Shown in pieces: positions 45,598 to 57,495 of a stretch of DNA of 64,000 nt. Below the pieces are notes generated by a model. It was not told the DNA's origin, ran no database searches, and saw nothing but the letters and a program-made list of their open reading frames with translations. Within the stretch, counting starts at the first letter, position 1, and every line of letters begins with the position of its first letter. Both the position numbers and the translations under genes were made by a program. Source of the DNA: Erodium maritimum (lineage: Eukaryota > Streptophyta > Magnoliopsida > Geraniales > Geraniaceae); assembly GCA_963921825.1 (NCBI GenBank), contig OY997596.1:57672754-57736753 (forward strand). Direction: 5' to 3'.

Positions 45598-46344
45598 AAT
45601 GTTGATACGGGATGAAGTCTAAACGATTCTCTCACACACGCTTTGATGTAACGAAACAATGGTAGATCAGATTCTTGAACCAATCTTTCTTTTCCAACGA
45701 TCTTATCAATTTCCTCTACCGCTTTACGATGGATTACCGGTTCATTGATCATTTTTGCTATCGTCCATTCCAAAATATTGGGAGGATCTGACAATGTTCC
45801 AGAAAATAATTTCTTAATGGATAAAAAGATGAGGAATCACGTGAGAAGTAAAATTGTTTCGCCTCAAACTTGAAAATATGACAAAGATACAAAAAAATAA
45901 TATTTAGAGATAATTGTAAAAAATTGTTGTAAACTTAAAGTCTTGCTAAAACTTACAATAATAAACAATTTTGGGTATACAAATCCACTAATGGAATTAA
46001 TTATTTTTACAAAAAAAAATATATCCTTTAAAAAATGGATACATAAGGATTCTGGATCACAAATGTACATAAGAGTTATAAATTAAGAACGGAAGGATAT
46101 AACTATCATTTTCAAAATAAATGTTAAGTTTTTGTAATAAAAAATTATTAACAGGCAAAAGTTTTTAAACGCGTATAATTTACCGTAAGTTTTGGCACTC
46201 ATCTCTATTAATCTTACCGCGCACTGAGCTTTGATCTCTTCGGTCGATAAGGGTTGTCCGGTTGAATCCTTAGCAAGAATGAACAGATCGAGCATGTCCT
46301 CGGTTTAAATCTTGTCCCCATCTTTCCATTGCTTCACCCTCTCG
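45598..46344 (-). pseudogene. CYP79-like cytochrome P450 pseudogene, copy A (two exon pieces)
   Basis: The exon 2 piece (45598-45812) reads KLFSGTLSDPPNILEWTIAK, MINEP, KAVEEIDKIVGKERLVQESD and FRLHP, very like plant CYP79 amino-acid N-monooxygenases. It spans the I-helix region to the K helix. It is cut by the Gypsy LTR, so the haem-binding Cys region is absent. An intron of 405 bp (45813-46217, GT-AG) separates it from the exon 1 end (46218-46344), reading DMLDLFILAKDSTGQPL and STEEIKAQCA. A TAA stands in exon 1 at about 46301 where copy B has GAA. Normal CYP79s convert amino acids to aldoximes on the ER. This copy is dead. Confidence 0.8.
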
Positions 46345-46703
46345 CACTGTTCTAAAAATCCCGAGTTAGGCGCCCGCCTACGCTTAGCCGACCCGCCTAG
46401 CCGCCTAGGCGATTCCTACAATTTTACGTAGTATACGTACTCAATTAAAATAATTAGATGGTTATGATGTTGGTGATATTAGAGTTTCTGCTTCTGAATT
46501 GTTTGGTGTTATTTTTTAGGTATTTTAGATATTAGTTACCATTTTTAATGTAATGAAATTCATATTTTATTTCTATATATAATAATATATGTATTAAAAA
46601 AAATACAAATCCGATTAATCCCCGATTAATCTCCGTCTAGTCCCCGATTAATCTCCGAAAGACCTAACCGTCCGATTAGCGCCTATCGACTTTTAGAACC
46701 TTG
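46345..46703. mobile_element. hAT-type MITE in CYP79 copy A
   Basis: The ends are inverted (CACTGTTCTAAAAATC and the inverse of GACTTTTAGAACCTTG) with GGCGCC-rich subterminal parts. A perfect 8-bp duplication CCCTCTCG flanks it (46337-46344, 46704-46711). No coding capacity. Confidence 0.9.
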
Positions 46704-47544
46704 CCCTCTCGTCTATTGTTTAGTTCTTTTTGGACTATTTTCTTTCTATTAGTAATGATAGTTTTGTGTGGTTGTGCTGGACTATTTTCTTTCTATTAGT
46801 AATGATGTTTTGTGTAGTTTGGTTGCACAACCGATCTTTGTCTCTTGCATTTATATGAACATTTTCCTTTAAAAGATGAAAGAAATGATTACGTAAAACT
46901 GAAAACAGTTGGGAGATTGGACAAGCAAATTTTTTAATTAGGTGTAGCAAAACAAAAATGAGGCGAAACAGAGGGTTGGCAACGATGGGACCAGAGACCC
47001 GTGAAGGGGTTTTCCTCAGGGATGATTGGTCGGACGACTCGAGTTTGTGGTTGTTAGCTAACCTTAAGGAAGCTGCAAAATAGGGACTTCACAGATGAGG
47101 ACCCAACTCCAACATTGGCTCAGGTGGTTCAGACACACTACCAGATCAGGTCAGGGCTACTGAGTAGCCTCGTTGGAACATATGAGATTTCGGATTAAGG
47201 GGATTCAAGATGCACTTACTCGATAAGGCCACCCCTGTCGAATCCTTCGTGTGCCAAGCTATATACTTAGCCCCAAGCGTCTCCCTAGAATTCTCCACTA
47301 GTATGGCACACAAAATTTGTTGTAAGTTCTTACAATTTGTTATAGGAAACCCTAGAAGAACGTTGTGTGACATCTTAGTAGACAATAATAGGAGTAGTCG
47401 TTGGTTTTATGTACGTTGTGCCAGTATGATGATTTTTCCAAAGTCATCCCTATACGGGATATCGTTGTTTCCTACTTATTGTAAGTTCGGGAACAACTTG
47501 ACCCGGTTTTTGATTCTATCAAATAAAAGGTCGTGTTCCGTTAA
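46704..47544. repeat. Duplicated upstream flank of the CYP79 pseudogene, copy A
   Basis: Matches 60615-61497 closely. It includes two copies of a repeat of about 48 bp (TGGACTATTTTCTTTCTATT) where the other copy has three. Relative to copy B, 118 bp carrying coding sequence are missing between two TCTATT repeats. Frames here are duplicated but have no recognised domain. Confidence 0.85.
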
Positions 47545-47566
47545 AAGTTTTTGTAGTAAAAAAATG

Positions 47567-48363
47567 TTTTTTTTGATAAGCGAATAGTTTTATTAACCAA
47601 ACGTTCTACAAAAAGTAAAACGATGCGAGAAAAACAATCCTAAAAAGGACCTTTTTCCCCTACCGAAACAAAAGCAAACAACAATACGAAAACCAAACTG
47701 GAACAAACAAGTGAAACAGAACAGAGAGCAAGCGAAATAGAGCACCGCCATCGAGACCTACTTCCTCTCCGGATTCAAGCAGAGAAATCGGTTGGAAACC
47801 GGAACAGGTGAAACTTCCGGAATAACCTCAAACTCGCTATCCTCGACGCCCTCTTCCACCTCAACAGGCTGTGGGGATCCAAAGCCTGTGGAATGGGAAA
47901 CAACCTTTTTTTTCACAAATCTCTTGCTAAAACTCCACGATCCTTCTTTATTTTGTTTAGCAATATCGATAGTGAAACCTCCATCAGAACCTCTTTTATC
48001 AGCAGATGTTTTGGCTCTTGTCTGGTAAAAAACAGTTGGAGGAACCGTCTTTTTCGGCTGGCCCTTTTTTGGGCGACCACGCTTCCTTGGAGCCTCAACG
48101 GGAATACTGGGTTTACTTAGAAGAATATCTTTCCATGGACTGCACTGACACTCGAATTCCATAATTGGTTCTTCACCTCGAGGTTGAATGACTTCTGGAT
48201 CCGAGCCCACAACAGCCGACGTACTCAAATCCGTGTCAATGCGTTTGAAAATATCAAACAGACTCGGATCGCTGGTCGACTTTTGAGCAACTGGGCCTGG
48301 ACCACCACTTGACCCGTTAGCTACCCCATGTCCACCTTGTTTATTTGAAAACTTTTTACCGGA
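47567..48363 (-). mobile_element. 5'-truncated LINE ORF1-type insertion in CYP79 copy B intron
   Basis: The poly-A tail (T-run at 47567) and the target duplication TAGTAAAAAAATG (47554-47566) against TAGTAAAAAAATTG (48364-48377) define both ends. It is 797 bp and minus strand. It carries an open frame (47758-48363) but no reverse transcriptase. Confidence 0.8.
47758..48363 (-). CDS. Open 3' part of a LINE ORF1-like protein with AT-hook motif
   Basis: About 200 codons are open to the stop at 47758. The frame runs on from P450 intron sequence upstream, so it has no start of its own. It is rich in charged residues and holds RKRGRPKKGQPKK (an AT-hook-like RGRPKK core), a basic stretch RFVKKKVV and an acidic tail (VEVEEGVEDSEFE). 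Plant LINE ORF1 proteins often end with an RGRPxK-type basic region, which is the basis for the call. I do not recognise an enzyme. Expression is unlikely given the truncation. Confidence 0.4.
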   Translation of the reverse strand, partial: SGKKFSNKQGGHGVANGSSGGPGPVAQKSTSDPSLFDIFKRIDTDLSTSAVVGSDPEVIQPRGEEPIMEFECQCSPWKDILLSKPSIPVEAPRKRGRPKKGQPKKTVPPTVFYQTRAKTSADKRGSDGGFTIDIAKQNKEGSWSFSKRFVKKKVVSHSTGFGSPQPVEVEEGVEDSEFEVIPEVSPVPVSNRFLCLNPERK

Positions 48364-48447
48364 TAGTAAAAAAATTGTTAACCGGTAAAAGTTTTTAAAC
48401 GCGTATAGTTTACCGTAAGTTATTGCACTCATCTCTATTATTTTTAC

Positions 48448-48480
48448 CGCGCACTGAGCATTCATCTCTTCGGTCGATAA
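48448..48480 (-). pseudogene. CYP79 copy B, end of exon 1
   Basis: Reads STEEMNAQCA, ending at a donor changed to GTAAAA. It is separated from the rest of exon 1 (60398-60600) by the Gypsy insertion. The intron starts at 48447 and runs leftward through the LINE insert to the tandem-duplication junction near 47545. Confidence 0.75.
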
Positions 48481-51380
48481 TGTAAAACCCGGTCTGGTTT
48501 AAAAGGGTTTTAAAGTGCAAACTTACTAAAAAAGGTTGTTTCTGCATCAAGTTTAGTTTAAGTAGCAAAAAAAAAAAGGAGAGAGAGCTGGTTCTGGGCT
48601 GGGCAGGGCAGGAGGCGAGGCGGGCCTGAGCCGAGCGAGCCCATGCCTCGCGCGAAGCCCAGACGACCCCAGGCCCGTTTACACCCAACCCTACCCTTAA
48701 AACCCCTCCCTCGCCGCTTCAGCCTCACTTTCCGCGCGCCACTCCCGAGGCGAGACCTCGTCTCCCCCTCCCGACAACCCAGAAACCCTCCGCCGCCGAC
48801 GCCGCTCTCCACTCCTTCTCCGGCCACCATCGCTCCTTCTCCGACCTCACACCCACCCTCTCCTTCTTCTCCGTTCTCTTCTACTCCGCCTTCGTCTCTC
48901 AACCGCGACGAAACCCCAAAAACCCAGAAGAGAACTCCACCCGTCCTCTCCCTCTTCGATTCCTGACCGCCACCGCCGATTCCGAGCACCACCGTACCAG
49001 ATCCGTGGGGATTCATCGACGGTGAGTTAAAACCTCACCAGAATCACCCTCCCCACCTTCTTCTTCGCTTGGAACCTTGAGCTCCGAGCTCACTCTAGGG
49101 TCGGACGGGACCTGAGAGCATCGCCGGAGCGCTCGAGTTCCAAATCTGGAACTCGCGCGCCGACGAGCCCTTTGACCGTCAGAACTGGCCGGAAGAGCTC
49201 GGATCTAGCCCCTGCAACCGTCCCTTCGAGTTCTCGAGCCGTCACCACCGTCAGAAACCCCTGTGCTTACCTGACGCCGCCGCCGCCGGAGTCGTCGGAA
49301 CCCTAGCCCTAGCCATTGTCGTTCCCAGCTCAGGTCGGACGAGGCAGAGCCCTTGGGCTTGGGCTCGGAACTCAGCTGGGCCTTGGCCTGGACAGGATTC
49401 GGGCCTTGGGCTCGAATCTGGTCTGGGCCATGGTTCGGACTGACTCTGATCTTCGGGTCCGGACTCGGGCCTAACTCCGGGACTGGATCGGATACGGACC
49501 GTTTAGGACTAATTTGTTTAATTAAATTTAAAATTGATTTAAAACGACACTTGAGACTAAGTCGGACTTTATCAGTTTAAACGGTTTAATCAACGGAAAT
49601 GAAAGCCTGTTAAATTAAAGAACTGGGTAGTCAGGACCCGATCTGATTCTGGATCGTTTGTGTGTAAACCCAGATTCGTAGCTGGGACTCCGCCGAGGTG
49701 ACGAGGCGAGCCGGACAGCTGTTGATAGGAGTATTTGTTCGTAGGAAGACCGCAAGGTAGGGAAAGCTTTAATTACTTATTTACCGCTTAGAATGCATGA
49801 TCAGGATAATAAAATCGGAAACGTCCTAGATGTGCCTATAGGATGCGAATAACTAGTTTAATCGTTTTTCAATTTCTAATAATCGGATAAGTCTAGTATG
49901 CATGTTAGGACGATGACAATTAGTGAAGTGTGTTTTCAATACTTGGGAAATTGATTGACTGGTAGAGAGGCTGTGAAGAGCTCTCGGATTAGTTGTGTGC
50001 TAGGTTCCCATGCTTGGTTTGCTCGGTTGCTAATTGCTCGATTAACCTAAGAGTCTAATGAAACTGGAGTAGCTCGTATGACTGAATGCTAAATAGTTGT
50101 TTACTGGTTGATTGATTTGTCGAATACAACTTGATTGATTGAGTATTTATGTTAATACAATTGTTGATTGAACGGATGATCGAGTATGACTGGTTGTGCC
50201 AAGGGGCACGATCAGGTGATCGATGTACCGCTGGTTCGTGACAGGTAAGTATACGGGAAGTATGGAGTGTTTTGGATGTCTTGATTATGATGGAAGTGTG
50301 ATCTGTTGAGCGATGACTGGTGACCCATTTATACTTGCTCCTATATTCTTATTCTTGAATGCATGCTCGTTTGTTGGTTTGTCTGTTGGTTTGCTTGGTT
50401 CAGTACTACACCGGGGGGGGGGGGTAATCCGGTGCCGTTGAGGTGGTTGGAGTTGGACAGTTACAGTGAGTTATTGACCGCGTTTTAGAGTGTGAGAGTA
50501 TTGGTTATGGGACCCTGCGGGGCGTTGATTATTGGGCCTGCGGGCAATTGGTTATGGGACCCTGCGGGGCATGGATCATTGGGCCTGCGGGCAACTGGAC
50601 ATTTTACCCTGCGGGGAAAGGATTACTTATAGTTTCATCCCGAGGAACTGTATCCCAGTGGGTGCACTACTTGGTCCCCTATGACATATGGTCCTTAGGT
50701 GGCAGTTCCGAACTAGTTCGGTGCCCCGGTGCATGTACCTCCTATGGACCGAGGGAAAATCTGATGTGATGTGGATACTCTGGTGGATCGGGTTATGGGA
50801 ACCGAGGTGATCCCAGAATCTATTCATGGATCGGAGGCTTGAGAAAACAAGTGATTGGCAAGATACTAATATTTCCCAGTTTATTATTATTCGTCCTTTA
50901 AATTATTCATTATGAATTTATTTATGTCACTGTTATTTGGATCTTTTTACGTTGTTGCAATTATTTCTTATTCTTATCACTTCCTGATATGTTCTCTCTT
51001 CCTGTCGTTCGGGTTACATTTGTAGACAGTTCATCTTTAACTTAAGGGTTGAATCATTAAGGTTTTCCCTACTGAGCGTCAGCTCACCCCCTTGGTTTCT
51101 AACTGTTTCACAGGAGTACCGGATGTCTAGAGAGGCCGAGGCTAGGGAGCTTTGGGACTCTTCGGGTTACCATTAGAGTTGTGTTGGTTCCTTATGTTGG
51201 ATATACTTTTTGACTATTTATGATGAGCTGCGTCTCACGTTGTTTTAACCTACCTACCGATATGTCGTTTTGACGGAGTTTATCGAGATGTTGGAACCTT
51301 TACTTATCTTTTATGATGCTTAATTATTTCAACTCAGGTCACGTCTCGAGTCTGGTCAACGCCGGATTTGGGGTGTGACA
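48481..51380 (+). repeat. Gypsy 5' LTR
   Basis: Starts TGTAAAACCCGG and ends GGGTGTGACA. It is GC-rich in the first kilobase with chance frames on both strands (48558-49016, 48643-48966) that recur in the 3' LTR. At about 50411 it has a run of ten G. Confidence 0.97.
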
Positions 51381-51383
51381 ATT

Positions 51384-51395
51384 TGGTATCAGAGC
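51384..51395 (+). other. Primer binding site of the Gypsy element
   Basis: TGGTATCAGAGC, a perfect match to the usual initiator-Met tRNA primer site, starts three bases after the LTR. Confidence 0.95.
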
Positions 51396-52670
51396 CTGGT
51401 TTCATTTGAAACAGGTGGTAATTTTCGAACCGTTTTCAAAAACCTCGGGCCAACGTCTTTTAGGTGGGTAGAGTTAGGAAGTCTAAGTCGAGTACTCAGT
51501 TATGCGGAGTTAAACGCGTTGATGCATATAGTAAGAACGACTCGAGTTTTACCGTTTATTTGGTTGCCTAATGTTGAACTCTTCTTGCTATAACGGTTGT
51601 GTCGCTTGAGGGATGCCCTTACCTTATTGATTGTAAGATGCAGAGATCGGTGAAACCGATTGGTTGAGGTCGGTATTGGGTGAGCGAGCAATGACTGAAC
51701 CGCTGTATGATACTTGTTGAGTAGGTTGTTATCAGATTAAGTGCATTATCGCTGTGATTGATTGTTTTGTAGAGTTAAAGCTGAAGGATTAATGGATGGG
51801 AGTGTTGACGAAGTTAGGGATTGGAATTGTTAGGATGGTACGGTCGAAAAGGACGTAATCGAAGAATGGAATTATGGAAGAATCGGATGGTTATAGTTTG
51901 GGAAATGGGTTGAGTGTTACATCAGTTATGGTATTTTGACTTGTCTAAGATTTTGACCTTGAAGGGTGTGACCCAACTTGGGTGACTTTGAAAAGGAATC
52001 GAATTTGAGTAAGTTAATACCCTTTGATTGCGTGTGTACTTTGCGAAGCATGGAAATCTCTGTGTTGATTGTGGTATGAACTGCAGAGCATGGGAATTCT
52101 CTGAGTATTATAACTTGTTGAAATTTAATGAAAATTGTCCCGTTTAAGCAGGGTGGTTAGTGGAAATTACGATTAGGTCATGCCGAATTTTCTGTAGAAA
52201 CTGAAGTGTGGGTTCTATCACGAGTTGACACAGGGCGCCACTGTAGTCAAACGTGATAGTGGGATGTCAAGTAGTTACAACAAGGTTCGGGGACGCCTGA
52301 ATCAAGTTGTAACGCTGTGAGATCGAATCGACTAATTGATTAAAGATAAGTAACTTGAGGAAAGAGAAAAGCCGTAAATAGGAAAGTTAAGGACTTAATT
52401 GCTGACGCTTACTTGTGCTTTCCACCCCAGTGATGGGTGTGTTTGTGTGTGAATTATGCCTCCTGAGGGAGTTGATTGCTTTACTGTTTGCTATGTGAGA
52501 CGCACAAGGTACGAAATTCTTTGTCTATATGAGTATTATATACGACTTATCTACTTACTCTCGATCAAATTAGGATCCGTTGAGACGTTCGAAAGCGCCC
52601 TTTTGCTTAAATCGTTTCGCTTGTTTTAAACTGAGTTGAACTGTACGTACTACTGCAGCGAGCTTTCGAG
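51396..52670 (+). other. Gypsy leader region
   Basis: A 1.3-kb leader between primer site and gag. No frame longer than about 80 codons and no recognised domain. Confidence 0.7.
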
Positions 52671-54353
52671 ATGCTTCCCGTTTACGTCCCGAGAGGTACC
52701 AGGAGTCGCCCAGCTTTAGGGAAGGGTCGGCCACCCGCGGTTGGGCTGGCAGGGGCAGCAGGTGCCCAGGATGCTGCTCCCACAGAGCACCAGAGCGTTG
52801 AGGGTGGACCGTCCGGGTCATCAGTGAGAGTTACCCCAGTCGCAGAGCCGACCCAAGCTACACCCATTGATGAGGTGGTACGCGCAGTGCTAGCGGCACT
52901 CAGGGCTCAGCAGGAGACCCCAACACCGGCGCCAGCGCCCGTGTCTGCTACAGAGACAACCGTTGTAGAGAGACCAGGACAGATGGATATTCACACGGCT
53001 CAGGAACTTCGTGACTTTCGTCGTTTAGGTACACCGACCTTTTCAGGGAGTGTTGACTCAGAGGCAGCAGTGTTATGGTTGGAGCGGATCACTCGCAACC
53101 TTGATACGTCCGGTATTTCTGAGGGACGTCTGAGGGTTTCTTTCTCCACCTTCCAGCTTGAGGGTGAGGCTTTTTACTGGTGGCAGTCTGTGCAGACCAG
53201 TGTTGGTGAGGATTTCGAGCTCTTCAGTCAGTTGTTCCTGGAGCAGTACTTTCCGCGATCGGTTCGGGATGATCGACGCCAACAATTCGTGGATCTACGA
53301 CAGAGGGGGATGACGGTGGCTGAGTATGCGGCGAGGTTCCTGACCTTATCTCGCTTCGCACCCGAGATGGTGCAGACTGAGGACAGTCGTTGCAGACGAT
53401 TTGAGCGTGGACTCCGCCCTGCCATTGCAGACCGGCTTATTGTTTTGAGGACAGAGGTATACACCACCTTGTTGGGCCAGGCTCTAGCTGTGGAGAGACA
53501 CTTTCGAGAGACTGCCAGAGAGCGAGATGTCAGGCCGAGACCGGGTGGGTTTCTCAGACCATCAGAGAGGCGTGATGCTAGACGACAGAGGACTTCTGGG
53601 TACTTCCAGCCTCAGTTTCAGCAGAGTGGTTCGCGCAGAGGGGCGTCAGTGGCATCAGTTGGACCGGCCCCGGTGACTCAGTTCTGCCCCACGTGCAGAC
53701 AGTCGGGACACTTGGCCCGAGACTGCCCAAGAGACGGAGGACCTGCAGAGCGGCAGATGGGTCGTCCACAGGGTTTTGCCGAGCGGCAGCATGTTGAGGA
53801 CCGGACTTGTTACCAGTGCGGCCGACAGGGACATTTGTCTTTCACTTGCCCCGATCGTGTCGGAGCTGTCCCTCCACCGAGGCCACAACATGCACAGCTT
53901 CATCAGGCACCTCCCGGCCGACCACGACAGGCACAGCAGCAGAGAGCTCCGCGTCAGGCAGCGGGAGCGGTAGCCCCGAGACATCAGGCTAGGCCCCAGC
54001 AGCAGGTGGCACTACCACCACCACCGAGAGGAGGACCACCGGCACGGCAGGGCCGAGTTTATGCAGTTTCAGATGCTAGAGCCGAGAGACAGTACGCCGG
54101 TTATGAGACCATTCAGGGTACGTGTTTATTGTTTCATTCGTGGGCTTCCTTTTTGTTCGATACGGGTGCATCCCATTCGTTTATCTCTACTTCTTTTGCT
54201 CGTTCCTTAGGTTTGGTGGCGGAGCCACTTCGTAGACCCCTTTGTCTTGAGACCCCAGCTACGGGGGAGGTGGTGTTGAGCACAGTCTGTCGAGATTGTG
54301 AGTTCGAGTGGCTGATTGCCCTTTCTTGGGTGACCTTCTCGTTCTGGAGATGA
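52671..54353 (+). CDS. Gypsy gag and N-terminal protease
   Basis: A 560-codon frame. Residues about 1-115 are Pro, Ala and Gln rich. Residues 119-265 form a Retrotrans_gag domain ([27 protein letters not shown]). Two CCHC zinc knuckles follow, [15 protein letters not shown] (about 338) and [14 protein letters not shown] (about 380), then a basic Pro and Gln rich linker. The aspartic protease starts with [13 protein letters not shown] (about 495). Near 54307 a one-base break throws the protease out of frame, so the last 15 or so residues (from WLIALS) are not native and end at 54353. The product would form the virus-like particle. ATG 52671 is the first in-frame Met before the gag domain. Confidence 0.85.
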   Translation: MLPVYVPRGTRSRPALGKGRPPAVGLAGAAGAQDAAPTEHQSVEGGPSGSSVRVTPVAEPTQATPIDEVVRAVLAALRAQQETPTPAPAPVSATETTVVERPGQMDIHTAQELRDFRRLGTPTFSGSVDSEAAVLWLERITRNLDTSGISEGRLRVSFSTFQLEGEAFYWWQSVQTSVGEDFELFSQLFLEQYFPRSVRDDRRQQFVDLRQRGMTVAEYAARFLTLSRFAPEMVQTEDSRCRRFERGLRPAIADRLIVLRTEVYTTLLGQALAVERHFRETARERDVRPRPGGFLRPSERRDARRQRTSGYFQPQFQQSGSRRGASVASVGPAPVTQFCPTCRQSGHLARDCPRDGGPAERQMGRPQGFAERQHVEDRTCYQCGRQGHLSFTCPDRVGAVPPPRPQHAQLHQAPPGRPRQAQQQRAPRQAAGAVAPRHQARPQQQVALPPPPRGGPPARQGRVYAVSDARAERQYAGYETIQGTCLLFHSWASFLFDTGASHSFISTSFARSLGLVAEPLRRPLCLETPATGEVVLSTVCRDCEFEWLIALSWVTFSFWR

Positions 54354-55105
54354 CTGCGTTCGACGTGATCTTAGGGATGGACTGGCTTGCAAGATATCGG
54401 GCGACGATTGATTGCTTTCGGCGGCAGGTGACCGTGCGATCTGGTGATAGAGTCATCACTTGTGTTTTGGGTAGCAAGAGCGGAGTCCTTCTATCCGCCT
54501 TGACTACTGGAGTGGAGGCCGAAGTGGTGCAGAGTGGCAGAAACTTGCCGAGGGTAGTGTGTGAGTTCCCAGACGTGTTTCCGGAGGAGTTATCAGGTTT
54601 ACCACCGGCGCGAGAGTTAGAGTTCCGGATCGACTTGATCCCAGGCACCGCGCCGATATCGATGGCACCTTATCGATTCGCGCCAGCCGAGTTGGTCGAG
54701 TTGAAGCGCCAACTCGAAGAGTTACAGGAGAAGGGCTTCATCCGCCCGAGTGTGTCACCGTGGGGAGCACCCACCCTCTTCGTGAAGAAGAAGGGTGGAG
54801 CCTTGAGGATGTGTATCGACTATCGGAAGCTAAACCGGGTGACAGTGAAGAACCGCTACCCGATGTCGAGGATCGATGATCTGTTCGATCAATTGAGAGG
54901 AGCGACATGTTTCTCCAAGATTGATCTAAGATCAGGCTACTATCAGTTGAGGGTCCGGAAGGAAGATGTGGAGAGGACCGCGTTCCGGACACGCTACGGA
55001 CACTTTGAGTTTCTAGTGATGCCGTTCGGACTGACGAACGCGCCAGCAGCTTTCATGGACTTGATGAATGGCATTTTCAGACCTTACCTGGACCAGTTTT
55101 CGTAG
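54308..55105 (+). pseudogene. Gypsy pol, protease end and first half of reverse transcriptase
   Basis: The frame resumes after the break with [14 protein letters not shown] and [10 protein letters not shown] (protease C-terminal part). RT blocks follow: [50 protein letters not shown] and [18 protein letters not shown]. It stops at 55105, just before the catalytic VDD motif, because of a second one-base break. The codon at 54308 is GTG and is not a real start. This is internal polyprotein sequence. Confidence 0.85.
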
Positions 55106-55122
55106 TATTCGTTGATGACATA

Positions 55123-57444
55123 TTGATCTACTCGCCTAACGAAGAGGCACACGAGGAACACTTGAGAGTAGTGTTGGCCTTGTTACGCACCCACCAGCTG
55201 TATGGGAACCTGGAGAAGTGCGAATTCTGGCTTGCGGAGGTGAAATTCCTCGGACACGTAGTGTCCCGTGATGGTATCTTAGTTGACCCAGCGAAGGTCG
55301 ACGCAGTTTCAAAGTGGGCAAGGCCCAAGAACGTGTTTGAGATCCGCAATTTTCTGGGGTTGGCCGGCTATTATCGACGCTTTGTTCAGGACTTCTCACG
55401 TTTGGCTGCACCTATGACAGCTTTGACTCGGAAAGGAGCAGAGTTCCTTTGGACTAGTGAGTGTGAGCATTCGTTCTCAGAGCTAAAGGCTCGTCTGACC
55501 ACTGCTCCGGTGTTGATTGTTCCGGAGCGAGGAGTGGGCTATGACGTTTATTGTGACGCTTCGGGCGAGGGACTGGGGTGTGTTCTGATGCAGTCAGGGA
55601 AGGTAGTTGCCTACGGTTCCAGGCAGTTGAAGGTGCACGAGCGCAACTATCCGACCCATGATCTCGAGCTAGCAGCTATAGTTTTTGCATTGAAGAGTTG
55701 GAGACACTATTTGTATGGTGAGCAGTTTAGAGTGTTCTCTGACCACAAGAGCCTCAAGTACATTTTCTCTCAGCGCGACCTGAACATACGCCAGAGGCGA
55801 TGGATGGAGCTACTTGAGGAGTACGACTTCGAGCTGGTCTACCATCCGGGCAAGGCGAATGTCGTCGCAGATGCCCTGAGCAGGAAGTCATCTCATTGCG
55901 TGGCCAGCATGGCAGTCCGAGAGTGGAACATGCTGGAGGAGCTGAGCTCATTCCGACTTGAACTTGAGGAGATCACGGATGGTATGGCCTTATGTGCATT
56001 GGTGGCTCAACCCACTTTGGTTACTCGGGTGCTAGAGGCACAAACCGAGGATACTGAGACGATGGAGATCCGTGGGAGACTGGTAGCTGGGGAGAAGATC
56101 GATGACTGGGAGTTGAGTGCAGATCAGGGACTTCGGTTTAGGGGACGATTGTTTGTACCCCGAGATTGTAGGGACACAGTGTTGAGAGAGTGTCACCACT
56201 CACGACTTGCAGTACATCCCGGTGGCACCAAGATGTATAGAGACATCCGACGGCAGTTCTGGTGGAGGGGGATGCGCAAGGCGGTTGCACTCTTTGTTTC
56301 GAGATGTCTTACCTGTCAGCAGGTGAAGGCGGAGCATCGACGTCCCGCTGGTTTGCTACAGCCTTTACCGATTTCCGAGTGGAAATGGGAACATGTGACT
56401 ATGGATTTTGTGAGTGCACTACCGAGGTCGTCCAAGGGGCATGATGCCGTTTGGGTTGTAGTTGATCGACTGACCAAGTCGGCACATTTTCTAGCCATGA
56501 GGATGACGGATACTGTGGACATGTTGGGACGTTTGTACGTCAGGGAAATTATTCGTCTACATGGAGTACCAGTGTCAGTAGTATCTGATAGAGACCCTCG
56601 ATTCACATCCAGGTTTTGGAAGAGCCTACAGAAGGCTTTGGGGACTGAAGTACTGTTGAGTACAGCTTACCATCCTGAGACAGATGGACAGTCAGAGCGC
56701 ACCATTCAGATTTTGGAAGACATGCTTCGAGCTTGTGTGCTTGACTTTCAGGGATCATGGGAGGATCATCTACCATTGGCAGAGTTCGCTTACAACAACA
56801 GTTATCAGTCCAGCATTGGGATGGCGCCATTTGAGGCCTTATACGGCAGACCGAGTAGGTCGCCGGTGTGTTGGGCCGAAGTAGGGGATCGGAACTTACT
56901 GGGACCGGACATGGTCCGAGAGACGACAGAGAAGGTCACCTTGATCAGAGATCGGTTGAAGACCGCACAGAGTCGTCAGAAGAGTTATGCAGACCGACGG
57001 CGTAGACCACTTGAGTTCCTGGTCGGAGACCACGTATTTCTGAGGGTGAGCCCAAAGAAGGGCCTACTACGATTCAATCGTGGAGGAGGAAAGTTATCCC
57101 CGCGCTTCATTGGACCATTTGAGGTCTTAGAGAGGATTGGAGCTGTAGCTTATCGATTAGCCTTGCCACCGCAGCTTGGGAACGTGCATAACGTTTTCCA
57201 TGTATCCCAACTGCGGCAATACACGGCAGATCCTTCTCATGTTATCGATTGGGCAGATTTAGAGGTGGCCGATGATGTCTCTTATGAGGAGCAACCTATC
57301 AGGATTGTGGATACAGGAGAGAAGATCTTGCGGAAGACGACTATTCCACTGGTTCGAGTACAGTGGGGGCACCAAGGGGCTGAGTCGACCTGGGAGCGTG
57401 AGGACGAGATCCGGGAGAAGTATCCCCACCTGTTTGACGCTTGA
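55123..57444 (+). CDS. Gypsy pol, RT second half, RNase H, integrase, chromodomain-like tail
   Basis: A 773-codon frame that is internal polyprotein, so the first Met is not a native start. The catalytic FVDD lies at 55105-55121 just upstream in the same frame. RNase H spans residues about 138-256 ([38 protein letters not shown]). The integrase has an HHCC region (about 355-400: [16 protein letters not shown]) and a D,D35E core (MDFVSALP about 427, SDRDPRF about 488, GQSERT about 524). The end (about 715-773) includes [18 protein letters not shown] and YPHLF, resembling the chromodomain-type tail of chromoviruses. No stop interrupts it. RNase H and integrase residues look intact. Confidence 0.9.
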   Translation: MIYSPNEEAHEEHLRVVLALLRTHQLYGNLEKCEFWLAEVKFLGHVVSRDGILVDPAKVDAVSKWARPKNVFEIRNFLGLAGYYRRFVQDFSRLAAPMTALTRKGAEFLWTSECEHSFSELKARLTTAPVLIVPERGVGYDVYCDASGEGLGCVLMQSGKVVAYGSRQLKVHERNYPTHDLELAAIVFALKSWRHYLYGEQFRVFSDHKSLKYIFSQRDLNIRQRRWMELLEEYDFELVYHPGKANVVADALSRKSSHCVASMAVREWNMLEELSSFRLELEEITDGMALCALVAQPTLVTRVLEAQTEDTETMEIRGRLVAGEKIDDWELSADQGLRFRGRLFVPRDCRDTVLRECHHSRLAVHPGGTKMYRDIRRQFWWRGMRKAVALFVSRCLTCQQVKAEHRRPAGLLQPLPISEWKWEHVTMDFVSALPRSSKGHDAVWVVVDRLTKSAHFLAMRMTDTVDMLGRLYVREIIRLHGVPVSVVSDRDPRFTSRFWKSLQKALGTEVLLSTAYHPETDGQSERTIQILEDMLRACVLDFQGSWEDHLPLAEFAYNNSYQSSIGMAPFEALYGRPSRSPVCWAEVGDRNLLGPDMVRETTEKVTLIRDRLKTAQSRQKSYADRRRRPLEFLVGDHVFLRVSPKKGLLRFNRGGGKLSPRFIGPFEVLERIGAVAYRLALPPQLGNVHNVFHVSQLRQYTADPSHVIDWADLEVADDVSYEEQPIRIVDTGEKILRKTTIPLVRVQWGHQGAESTWEREDEIREKYPHLFDA

Positions 57445-57478
57445 GGTACGTCTACTTTAAATTTCGAGGACGAAATTT

Positions 57479-57495
57479 ATTTAAGGGGGGTAGAT
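57479..57495 (+). other. Polypurine tract of the Gypsy element
   Basis: AAGGGGGG then TAGAT directly precedes the 3' LTR start. Confidence 0.8.

Noticed and set aside
47146-47385. 79-codon minus frame conserved between 47146 and 61097
   Set aside because: Conservation is explained by the recent tandem duplication. No recognised P450 N-terminus or other domain.
48558-49016. 152-codon minus frame and 107-codon plus frame, both repeated at 57573-58031
   Set aside because: They lie within the two LTRs, so the conservation reflects LTR identity and not selection on protein.
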